A stretch of 5,076 nucleotides of DNA from Candidatus Dormiibacterota bacterium (GTDB taxonomy: Bacteria > Chloroflexota > Dormibacteria > Aeolococcales > Bog-877). Each line of letters opens with the position of its first letter. Positions within the stretch are counted from its first letter, which is position 1. This document shows positions 1-4,334 of the stretch, piece by piece. The notes beneath the pieces are model-generated. The model searched no databases, was not told the DNA's origin, and saw only the letters and a program-made list of their open reading frames with translations. The position numbers were made by a program, and so were the translations under genes. The stretch spans positions 71,436 through 76,511 of the forward strand of contig PKXE01000195.1 of NCBI GenBank assembly GCA_003132265.1. The letters run 5' to 3'.

Positions 1-372
1 GGTCATCATCGGGAAGTCGCCCAGATAGACCTCCGACTCCTTGATCTCGCCGGCGTTCTCGCCGGTTTTGATGTGGAGCCGGGTCATGATTCGCAGCGGA
101 GCCGCGAAGGTCATGTCGCGGTTGCGGCACTCCTCCTGATCGAACTTGGGCTCGCCGAAACTGTAGTCAAGGAACCGCAGCTCGTAGTTCTTGCCCGTGT
201 AGTCGGTGATCGGGTTGATCTCGTCGAATAGCTCGCGCAGGCCTGACTCCACGAACCAGCGGAAGGAATTCAGCTGGGTCTCGATCAGGTTGCCCACCTC
301 CAGCATCTCGGGAATCGTCCCGTAGCTGAGGCGTGGGGGCGCAGCAGGCAAGGCAGCACGAACTGGGGGCAT
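1..372 (-). CDS. rpoB: DNA-directed RNA polymerase subunit beta, N-terminal 124 residues (partial, 3' end outside window)
   Basis: This is the start of the beta subunit of RNA polymerase, which forms half of the catalytic cleft. I translated it by hand from the ATG at 370-372. The reading frame stays open to the left edge. Diagnostic stretches are [22 protein letters not shown] near residue 16, the segment [16 protein letters not shown], the segment [16 protein letters not shown], and [10 protein letters not shown] at the truncated end; these are typical of the RpoB N-terminus (protrusion and lobe entry). A GGAG at 384-387 lies 11 bases upstream of the ATG, slightly far for a ribosome binding site. 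The first 14 residues, rich in Ala and Pro, are a poorly conserved leader. It follows rplL by 135 bases, the usual rplL-rpoB linkage. The remainder of the gene, and presumably rpoC, lie outside the window. Confidence 0.97.
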   Translation of the reverse strand, partial: MPPVRAALPAAPPRLSYGTIPEMLEVGNLIETQLNSFRWFVESGLRELFDEINPITDYTGKNYELRFLDYSFGEPKFDQEECRNRDMTFAAPLRIMTRLHIKTGENAGEIKESEVYLGDFPMMT

Positions 373-460
373 GGGCTAAAGTTCTCCAGGCAAGCGCGAA
401 TATACGGTGAACTTCACAGGTGGCGGAACAGAGATGTTACCACATGCGCGGCCGGAGCTT

Positions 461-479
461 GCGGGACGGTTCGCCCCGC
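461..479 (-). promoter_or_regulatory. rplL-rpoB intergenic hairpin (candidate attenuator or RNA processing site)
   Basis: In the transcript the sequence GCGGGGCG, loop AAC, CGTCCCGC forms an 8-bp stem with one G-U pair, placed 29 bases after the rplL stop. No run of T follows it, so it is not a canonical intrinsic terminator. A partial attenuator and an RNase III cut site are known in the rplL-rpoB gap of Escherichia coli, where they set the ratio of stalk protein to polymerase; an equivalent role here is inferred from position only. A second short pairing (CCCC TGA GGGG) sits just before it at 485-495. Confidence 0.45.
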
Positions 480-507
480 CCATTCCCCTCAGGGGGCGTT
501 TGGGTCA

Positions 508-888
508 CTACTTGATTTCAGCTGTGGCGCCAGCCTCCTGAATCTTCTTGGCGACCGCCTCGGCCTCCTCACGGGTGACCCCTTCCTTGACCGCCTTGGG
601 GGCTGCGTCGACCACGTCCTTGGCCTCCTTCAAGCCCAGTCCAGTGATCTCCCGGACGGCCTTGATAGCCGCGATCTTCTGGTCTCCGGCCGCCGTCAGA
701 ATGACTGAGAACTCGGTCTGCTCCTCGACCGCCGCCTCGCCCGCCGGAGCCGCCGCCGCCGCTACCGCCACCGGCGCTGCGGCGGTGATGCCGTAGGTCT
801 CCTCGATCTTCTTCTTGGCGTTCACTAGGTCGAGGACCGTCCAGGACCCCAGGGACTCCACGAAATCGTCCACGCTCACCTTGGCCAT
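508..888 (-). CDS. rplL: 50S ribosomal protein L7/L12
   Basis: L7/L12 is the multi-copy stalk protein of the large ribosomal subunit that recruits and stimulates the translation GTPases. The 126-residue protein has the usual three parts: an N-terminal dimerisation and L10-binding domain at about residues 1-33, an Ala/Pro-rich flexible hinge at about 35-54, and the conserved C-terminal domain at about 57-126 with [20 protein letters not shown] and the ending EAGATAEIK. The length is normal. The ATG at 886-888 follows AAGGAG by 9 bases. It lies 50 bases after rplJ, so the two are expected to be co-transcribed and translationally linked. The N-terminal helix contains an [18 protein letters not shown] segment, a less common variant of the usual LTVLELxELVKxLEE pattern, but nothing essential seems lost. 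Confidence 0.98.
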   Translation of the reverse strand: MAKVSVDDFVESLGSWTVLDLVNAKKKIEETYGITAAAPVAVAAAAAPAGEAAVEEQTEFSVILTAAGDQKIAAIKAVREITGLGLKEAKDVVDAAPKAVKEGVTREEAEAVAKKIQEAGATAEIK

Positions 889-938
889 CTCTCTTTCTCC
901 TTTAGCTCTGCTTCAATTTTCTTGGCTGGTCTGGTCGA

Positions 939-1502
939 TCAGGCGGCCGCGGCCCCGCCCAGGGCTTGCGCCTGAGCATCGAGCAGCCCCGCCAGATCGC
1001 GACTCGGCGCGTCCAACAACCCGACCAGCTGAGAGGCCGGCGCCTCCAGGACCCCGAGCAGCCGGGCCATCAGGACCTCGCGGGATGGTAGGTCGGCCAG
1101 CTGGCGAACGTCGGCCGGGCTGAGGACCTGACCCTCGGCGATCCCTCCCCGCACCATCTCCAGGCGCCGGTTGGCGCGGGCGTAGTCGATCAGCAGACGA
1201 GCAGGCGCCGAGATGTCCTCGTAGCTGATGGCGATCGCGGTCGGACCCACCAATTGCGGGGTGAACTCGCTCAGCCCCGCCTGCTCCCCGGCCCGCCGGG
1301 CTAGCGTGTTCTTGAGCACGAGGTAATCGATCCCCGCCTCTCGGAGGGAGGCCCGCAGTTCCTCCAGCTGGGCGACGCTGAGCCCGCGGTAGTCACTGAG
1401 CACGGCGCTCCGCATCCGCCCCAACTTCTCAGCCAGCTCCGCGACCTGGTGCTGCTTGGCCTCGGGGATCACGGCCGCCCCGCGGCGGCCCTCCTCAGTC
1501 AT
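939..1502 (-). CDS. rplJ: 50S ribosomal protein L10
   Basis: L10 anchors the L7/L12 dimers to the base of the stalk and, in complex with L12, represses its own mRNA in many bacteria. The N-terminal domain shows the family pattern around residues 15-75 (KQHQVAELAEKLGRMRSAVLS, then DYRGLSVAQLEELR and LVLKNTLARRA). The C-terminal L12-binding part carries three 11-residue units in register at residues 145-155, 156-166 and 167-177 (MARLLGVLEAP, ASQLVGLLDAP, SRDLAGLLDAQ), followed by an Ala-rich end. At 187 residues it is slightly longer than typical L10 proteins (about 165-180), because of the N-terminal 10 residues and the tail. I kept the ATG at 1500-1502 because GGGAGGT lies 10 bases upstream; the in-frame GTG at 1470-1472 is directly preceded by a 7-bp GC stem and lacks a well-spaced site. 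It ends with TGA. Confidence 0.96.
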   Translation of the reverse strand: MTEEGRRGAAVIPEAKQHQVAELAEKLGRMRSAVLSDYRGLSVAQLEELRASLREAGIDYLVLKNTLARRAGEQAGLSEFTPQLVGPTAIAISYEDISAPARLLIDYARANRRLEMVRGGIAEGQVLSPADVRQLADLPSREVLMARLLGVLEAPASQLVGLLDAPSRDLAGLLDAQAQALGGAAAA

Positions 1503-1695
1503 TCTTGCCTGTACCTCCCGGGTCGCCGGGGGCCCAAGGCCAGGAGAGAACCGGCAGACTACGCGGAGCGGTCTTCCAGTCGGTCACCTGCGCGGGGTTG
1601 GGGCTTTTGAGCAGAAGCTGCCCCCGCGGTCTTGGGTACCGTCGAGCCGTGCTGTTCCGAACGGACGCTGAGTATACCGACTTCCAGCGGAACCC
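1503..1695 (-). promoter_or_regulatory. Structured rplJ leader, probable L10(L12) autoregulatory region
   Basis: This 193-base gap between rplA and rplJ is by far the longest inside the operon, and sits where L10 leaders are found in other bacteria. In the transcript it can form three nested or successive helices: CGCGGGG with CCCCGCG (1622-1628 with 1591-1597), enclosing GCAG-CTT-CTGC at 1611-1621 and leaving a large one-sided internal loop; ACCG..AGAC with GTCT..CGGT around 1548-1582; and CCCGG-CGAC-CCGGG at 1517-1530, which overlaps the ribosome binding site. An 8-base direct repeat, AAGACCGC, occurs at 1626-1633 and 1568-1575 (minus strand). A lopsided helix is compatible with the kink-turn that L10 binds, but I could not confirm the consensus by eye. 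Confidence 0.5.
1513..1530 (-). promoter_or_regulatory. rplJ ribosome binding site with overlapping hairpin
   Basis: The ribosome binding site GGGAGGT (1513-1519) lies 10 bases before the rplJ ATG. Its first GGG is the 3' side of a 5-bp all-GC stem, CCCGG-CGAC-CCGGG (1517-1530), so folding would hide half of the site. This could be the translational switch of the leader. The stem is short and may simply reflect the high GC content. Confidence 0.4.
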
Positions 1696-1699
1696 CTAA
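1671..1699 (-). promoter_or_regulatory. Internal promoter candidate for rplJ-rplL
   Basis: On the minus strand a TATACT -10 element (1671-1676) lies just after the rplA stop. The best -35 at 17-bp spacing, TTAGGG (1694-1699), is weak and overlaps the rplA stop codon. The -10 and the two bases after it (TATACTCA) are identical to those of the rpmG promoter at 4130-4137, which raises its credibility. A 6-bp inverted repeat (GTTCCG / CGGAAC) at 1654-1659 and 1688-1693 brackets the -10. Transcription from here would produce the rplJ leader as a separate 5' end. Confidence 0.4.
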
Positions 1700-2406
1700 G
1701 ACGAGGTCAGTCGACCGGCCAGCACGGGGTCGAGTTTCACGCTGGGGCCGATGGAGGGCGCCAGGTAGGCGGCCCTGATGTAGGCGCCTTTGGAGGCCGA
1801 CGGCTTGGCCTTGACGATCGCCTCCAGCATGGCCGAGAGATTCTCGAAGAGCGCGTCGTCCTCGAAGCTGGTCTTGCCCACCGGGACATGCACTATCCCG
1901 TAGCGGTCGACCCGGAACTCCACCCGCCCCGCCTGCACATCGCGAATGGCCCGGGCGATGTCGAAGGTGACGGTCCCGGCCTTGGGGTTGGGCATCAGGC
2001 CCCTCGGCCCGAGCACCTTGCCCAGCTTGCCGACTGACCCCATCAGGTCAGGGGTGGCCAGCGCCACGTCGAAGTCCAGAAAGCCCTCCTGGATCCGCTT
2101 GACCAGGTCCTCAGCCCCGATAATCTCGGCCCCGGCCTCCCGGGCCTCGCGCTCCTTCTCCCCCTGGGCGAAGACCACGATCCGACGGACCTTGCCGGTG
2201 CCGTGGGGCAGGACCACGCTGCTGCGGACCATCTGGTCGGCATGCCGGGGGTCGACCCCGAGCCGCACATGGAGTTCGACAGTCCCGGGAAAACGCGAGG
2301 TGTTCACCGCCTTGACCAGGCGAACCCCCTCTTTAGGATCGACCAGCTCGTTCTCCTCCAGGAGCTTGAGCGCCGCCATGTACTTCTTGCCGTGCCGTCC
2401 GGTCAT
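1696..2406 (-). CDS. rplA: 50S ribosomal protein L1
   Basis: L1 binds 23S rRNA at the mobile L1 stalk and helps release deacylated tRNA; in several bacteria it also represses translation of the rplK-rplA mRNA. The 236-residue product has the family's normal length. It shows the N-terminal [16 protein letters not shown] and VVLPHGTGK segments (about residues 39-72), and the L1 signature at 122-146, with [20 protein letters not shown]. The C-terminal part closes domain I with [21 protein letters not shown]. The ATG at 2404-2406 is preceded by GGAGG with a 6-base gap. It starts 59 bases after the rplK stop and ends with TAG, which overlaps the possible -35 of the internal rplJ promoter. Confidence 0.98.
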   Translation of the reverse strand: MTGRHGKKYMAALKLLEENELVDPKEGVRLVKAVNTSRFPGTVELHVRLGVDPRHADQMVRSSVVLPHGTGKVRRIVVFAQGEKEREAREAGAEIIGAEDLVKRIQEGFLDFDVALATPDLMGSVGKLGKVLGPRGLMPNPKAGTVTFDIARAIRDVQAGRVEFRVDRYGIVHVPVGKTSFEDDALFENLSAMLEAIVKAKPSASKGAYIRAAYLAPSIGPSVKLDPVLAGRLTSS

Positions 2407-2429
2407 TGGTTTCCTCCCGTGGTTCCAGC

Positions 2430-2446
2430 GGACGCGTTGAGCGTCC
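2430..2446 (-). promoter_or_regulatory. rplK-rplA intergenic hairpin
   Basis: The 59-base gap between rplK and rplA contains a perfect 6-bp stem, GGACGC-TCAAC-GCGTCC on the minus strand, 12 bases before the GGAGG ribosome binding site of rplA. No T-run follows, so it is not a terminator. It could adjust rplA translation or mRNA stability; the usual L1 feedback site lies upstream of rplK, so an L1-binding role is only a possibility. Confidence 0.3.
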
Positions 2447-2465
2447 TCCCACAGCCAGTTGGTGG

Positions 2466-2894
2466 TTAGTTGCCTACCTTGACGCCCATCGAGCGGGCGG
2501 TCCCCTCGACCATCCGGACCGCGGCTTCCAGGTCGGTGGCGTTGACGTCGGGAAGCTTGGTCTTGGCAATCGCCAGGGCCTGCTCGCGGCTGAGCTGACC
2601 CACCTCCTCCCGGGGTGGCTTCGGAGATCCCTTCTCGATCCCCAGCGCCTTCTTGATGAGATCGCTGGTCGGGGGGGTCTTGGTGATGAAGGTGAAGGTG
2701 CGATCCTCGAAGATGGTTATCTCCGCCGGGATCACCAGTCCCGCCTGGGACTCGGTCTGCTCGTTGTAGGAACGGCAGAACTCCATGATGTTCACCTGAT
2801 GCTGGCCCAGCGCCGGCCCGATCGGGTAACCGGGCGTCGCCTTGCCGGCCTCGATGTTGAGGCGCAGAACCGCCTTGACCTTCTTCTTGCCCAC
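2466..2894 (-). CDS. rplK: 50S ribosomal protein L11
   Basis: L11 sits with 23S rRNA at the GTPase-associated centre, and is the target region of thiostrepton-type antibiotics and the sensor for RelA-dependent stringent response in species that use it. The 142-residue product shows the N-terminal domain with the conserved proline loop [19 protein letters not shown] (residues 21-39), and the rRNA-binding C-terminal domain with [30 protein letters not shown] and the hallmark [10 protein letters not shown]. Length is standard. The start is GTG (2892-2894); AGGAG, overlapping the nusG stop codon, lies 9 bases upstream. Only 12 bases separate it from nusG, so translational coupling to nusG is likely. 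It ends with TAA. Confidence 0.98.
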   Translation of the reverse strand: MGKKKVKAVLRLNIEAGKATPGYPIGPALGQHQVNIMEFCRSYNEQTESQAGLVIPAEITIFEDRTFTFITKTPPTSDLIKKALGIEKGSPKPPREEVGQLSREQALAIAKTKLPDVNATDLEAAVRMVEGTARSMGVKVGN

Positions 2895-2906
2895 GCTTAA
2901 GTACTC

Positions 2907-3467
2907 CTAACGCAGCCGCTCGACCTGGAGCAGGTCGAGCTCGACCGGGGTCTCCCGGCCGAACATGTTGACCATCACCTTGAGCTTGCCCTTGTCGGGG
3001 TTGATCTCGCCGACCTTGCCGTGGAAGTCGGTGAACGGACCGTCGACTACCCTGACCGAGTCCCCCACGTTGAACTCAACCTGGACCCTGGTCTGAGCCT
3101 CTTTTTCGACCTGGTGCAGGATAACGCGCACCTCTGACTCCTGGAGCGGCACCGGGCGCGTGCCCGAGCCCACAAAGCTGGTCACCCCGGGGGTATTGCG
3201 GACCACATACCAGGACTCGTCCGACATCACCATCTGGACCAGGATGTAGCCGGGGAAGATCCGCTTGGCGACATGCCGGCGCTGGCCGTCCTTGATCTCG
3301 ATGACATCCTCGGTGGGTACCATCACGTCAAAGATCTTGTCGTGCATGTCCATGGACTCGACCCGCTTGAGCAGGTTGGCCTTCACCTTCTCCTCGTGGC
3401 CGGAGTAGGCGTGGATCACGTACCAGAGAGCTGGCTCGACGGCTTCGGGGGTTTTCGCAACGCTCAC
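2907..3467 (-). CDS. nusG: Transcription termination/antitermination factor NusG
   Basis: NusG binds RNA polymerase with its NGN domain and joins it to ribosomal protein S10 or Rho through its KOW domain. The 186-residue product shows the NGN domain at about residues 14-118 (LWYVIHAYSGHEEKVKANL, then RIFPGYILVQM and WYVVRNTPGVTSFVG), a short linker rich in charged residues, and a KOW domain at about 130-186 (FNVGDSVRVVDGPFTDFHGK, GRETPVELDLLQVERL). No inserted domain is present. The start is GTG at 3465-3467, preceded by GGGAG with a 7-base gap. The first 12 residues before LWYV are a short variable lead-in. It follows secE by 31 bases and precedes rplK by 12, the usual order. Confidence 0.98.
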   Translation of the reverse strand: MSVAKTPEAVEPALWYVIHAYSGHEEKVKANLLKRVESMDMHDKIFDVMVPTEDVIEIKDGQRRHVAKRIFPGYILVQMVMSDESWYVVRNTPGVTSFVGSGTRPVPLQESEVRVILHQVEKEAQTRVQVEFNVGDSVRVVDGPFTDFHGKVGEINPDKGKLKVMVNMFGRETPVELDLLQVERLR

Positions 3468-3498
3468 TTCGGGGCTCCCAATCGGTTCATTCTGAGGT

Positions 3499-3804
3499 CT
3501 AGGGGCTGGCGCTTGCGGAGGGGGTCGGGGTCACGGTCGCGGTCGGGGCTGGGGTCGCGGTCACGGCCGGGGTCGCGGTCGCCGGGGCGCTGGCGGTGTA
3601 GAGGGGCTTCAGCAGCGAGGTCAGCCCGAAGTCCAAGAGGCCAAGGAACGCTCCCAGCAGGACCACTGTGACTATCACCACCCCGGTCATCTGCCGCAGC
3701 TCCGGCCAGGTCGGCCAGACCGTCTTGCGCAGCTCGCTCCACACCTCGCGGAGATAGCCACCCTCGTTGGACTCCGGCCTGTCCCCCCGGGCGACATTCG
3801 CCAA
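3499..3804 (-). CDS. secE: Preprotein translocase subunit SecE with Ala/Thr/Pro-rich C-terminal tail
   Basis: SecE clamps the SecY channel in the cytoplasmic membrane. I set the start at the TTG 3802-3804, since a perfect AAGGAG (3811-3816) stands 6 bases before it; the longer frame begins with a GTG at 3847-3849 inside the T-arm of tRNA-Trp, which is implausible. The 101-residue product has a short cytoplasmic N-terminus, the SecE signature YLREVWSELRKTVWPTWPEL (residues 17-36), one membrane segment at about 40-65 (GVVIVTVVLLGAFLGLLDF), and the end SLLKPLY. After Y69 come 32 residues drawn only from A, T, P, S and V. By the known topology this uncharged tail would lie outside the cytoplasm. 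It is encoded by a degenerate GC-rich repeat. Single-span SecE proteins are commonly 60-75 residues, so the tail is an addition. Confidence 0.93.
   Translation of the reverse strand: MANVARGDRPESNEGGYLREVWSELRKTVWPTWPELRQMTGVVIVTVVLLGAFLGLLDFGLTSLLKPLYTASAPATATPAVTATPAPTATVTPTPSASASP
3521..3583 (+). repeat. Degenerate G-rich tandem repeat encoding the SecE tail
   Basis: On the plus strand, units built from GGGGTC plus RCGGTC blocks repeat: GGGGTC at 3521, GGGGTCACGGTCGCGGTC at 3527-3544, GGGGCT at 3545, GGGGTCGCGGTCACGGCC at 3551-3568 and GGGGTCGCGGTC at 3569-3580. The units are multiples of 6 bases, so length changes would keep the secE frame. The five GGGG tracts lie on the template strand for secE; the mRNA is C-rich here. 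Replication slippage is a likely source of the extension. Confidence 0.75.
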
Positions 3805-3810
3805 ATCTAG

Positions 3811-3816
3811 CTCCTT
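3811..3816 (-). promoter_or_regulatory. secE ribosome binding site that fixes the TTG start
   Basis: The minus strand reads AAGGAG, then six bases, then TTG. This is one of the best-spaced sites in the window, and lies between the tRNA 3' end and the conserved part of SecE. It decides the start against the upstream GTG that falls inside the tRNA gene. Confidence 0.85.
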
Positions 3817-3837
3817 TGCGCCTTTCCCAAGTGTCTG

Positions 3838-3910
3838 CAGGGGCGGCACGATTCGAACGCGCGACCTGCGGTTTTGGAGACCGCTGCTCTACCAGCTGAG
3901 CTACGCCCCT
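3838..3910 (-). tRNA. tRNA-Trp (anticodon CCA)
   Basis: A full cloverleaf can be drawn. The acceptor stem is AGGGGCG (3904-3910) with CGCCCCT (3839-3845), all 7 pairs matched. The D-stem is GCTC/GAGC with loop AGCTGGTA. The anticodon stem GCGGT/ACCGC holds loop CTCCAAA with anticodon CCA at 3875-3877. The variable loop is AGGTC, and the T-arm is GCGCG-TTCGAAT-CGTGC with one G-U pair. The discriminator base is G (3838), as expected for bacterial tRNA-Trp. The 3' CCA is not encoded (CAG follows), so it must be added after processing. The gene lies between rpmG and secE, 20 bases after the rpmG stop and 33 before the secE start. It should be cut from the operon transcript by RNase P and a 3' nuclease. 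Confidence 0.97.
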
Positions 3911-3930
3911 TTGAGTCTCGGTGGAGGCCC

Positions 3931-4083
3931 CTACTTGGTCTCGCGATGAGCGGTGTGTTGGCGGCAGCGTCGACAGTACTTGCGCAGCTCCACCCGGTCA
4001 GGGTCATTGCGCTTGTTCTTCTGGGTGGTGTAGTTGCGCTCGTGGCACTGGCCGCACTGCAGGGTGATGATGGTCGCGGGCAA
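3931..4083 (-). CDS. rpmG: 50S ribosomal protein L33 (zinc-ribbon type)
   Basis: L33 is a small protein of the large subunit near the exit-site tRNA. I translated it by hand because it is short and lacks an ATG. The 50-residue product has the pattern [20 protein letters not shown], then [20 protein letters not shown], and ends RETK. Cysteines at residues 10, 13, 37 and 40 form the two CxxC pairs of the zinc-binding version of L33. The start is the TTG at 4081-4083, with GGAG (4093-4096) 9 bases upstream; another in-frame TTG two codons earlier would be only 3 bases from that site. This is the first gene of the operon, about 40 bases behind the predicted transcription start, and it ends 20 bases before tRNA-Trp. 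Confidence 0.95.
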   Translation of the reverse strand: MPATIITLQCGQCHERNYTTQKNKRNDPDRVELRKYCRRCRQHTAHRETK

Positions 4084-4098
4084 GGTCAAAGTCTCCAG

Positions 4099-4124
4099 AA
4101 AAAATACGCCCGGCCGAGCCGAGC
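4099..4124 (-). terminator. Terminator-like hairpin in the rpmG untranslated leader (candidate attenuator)
   Basis: On the minus strand GCTCGGC-TCG-GCCGGGC forms a 7-bp stem with one T-G pair (4108-4124), followed after one base by TATTTTTT (4099-4106). This has the look of an intrinsic terminator, but lies between the predicted transcription start (about 4125-4127) and the rpmG ribosome binding site. It could end some transcripts early, or act as a 5'-protecting hairpin with a U-rich stretch that helps ribosome binding. The triloop and the nearness to the 5' end argue for caution. Confidence 0.45.
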
Positions 4125-4150
4125 TCTCGTGAGTATAGCCTTCGGCTCGG
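4114..4150. promoter_or_regulatory. 8-bp inverted repeat flanking the rpmG -10 element
   Basis: CCGAGCCG (4114-4121) and its exact complement CGGCTCGG (4143-4150) are separated by 21 bases that contain the -10 element. The half-site centres are 29 bp apart, close to three helical turns, which would suit a dimeric repressor that blocks RNA polymerase. One half is also part of the leader hairpin stem, so the two interpretations compete. No regulator can be named. Confidence 0.35.
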
Positions 4151-4160
4151 AACCGGTCAA
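4132..4160 (-). promoter_or_regulatory. Main promoter of the rpmG-tRNA-Trp-secE-nusG-rpl operon
   Basis: On the minus strand TTGACC (-35, 4155-4160; 5 of 6 consensus bases) and TATACT (-10, 4132-4137; 5 of 6) are separated by exactly 17 bp, a near-consensus housekeeping sigma promoter. Transcription should start near 4125-4127, giving a leader of about 42 bases before the rpmG TTG. It is the strongest promoter match I found in the window, and it stands in front of the first gene. Confidence 0.85.
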
Positions 4161-4167
4161 ACCATGC

Positions 4168-4185
4168 CGGTGCCGACCAGCACCG
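4168..4185. promoter_or_regulatory. 18-bp dyad just upstream of the rpmG promoter
   Basis: CGGTGC-CGACCA-GCACCG has perfect 6-bp arms around a 6-base centre. It lies 7 bp upstream of the -35, where activators or UP-element-like contacts act. It may be an operator, or one of many GC-rich inverted repeats in this region. Confidence 0.3.
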
Positions 4186-4206
4186 CAGCTAGCGCCTCGG
4201 TGTGGT

Positions 4207-4334
4207 CTGGGAACGCCGCCCCTAGCCCCTGGGGAGTTCCCCGACCGGGCGGCGTCCCAGCCAGGGGCAGGCGAGGAGCGCTATCGCGCACTCGCCTAGA
4301 GCCAGCTCCCCCAGAGGCAGTGCGGCTTGGAGCT
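4207..4334. other. Cluster of strong inverted repeats upstream of the operon promoter
   Basis: No gene is seen here. CTGGGAACGCCGCCC (4207-4221) pairs with GGGCGGCGTCCCAG (4247-4260) in 14 bp with one unpaired A. AGGCGAG (4269-4275) pairs with CTCGCCT (4291-4297), with an inner GCGC-TATC-GCGC. AGCTCC (4304-4309) pairs with GGAGCT (4329-4334). A competing perfect pairing, GCCCCTGG (4225-4232) with CCAGGGGC (4261-4268), excludes the first helix. The block could be a structured small RNA, a remnant terminator or a repeat element. No T-run follows any stem on either strand, and no promoter was found for it. Confidence 0.5.

Noticed and set aside
399..404. TATATT on the minus strand upstream of rpoB as a promoter -10
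   Set aside because: The -10 looks fair, but no acceptable -35 (best TTCCGC) stands at 17-18 bp, so a separate rpoB promoter is not supported.
1946..2900. Two long plus-strand open frames opposite rplA and rplK
   Set aside because: They are antisense shadows of clearly conserved ribosomal protein genes.
3464..3490. Eight-codon ORF (MNRLGAPK) whose TGA overlaps the nusG GTG
   Set aside because: The overlap resembles translational coupling, but no ribosome binding site precedes its ATG and nusG has its own GGGAG, so I regard it as chance.
3464..3742. Minus-strand frame overlapping secE with Arg-Asp-Pro repeats
   Set aside because: It is the shifted reading of the SecE repeat; the secE frame carries the conserved SecE signature, so this is a shadow.
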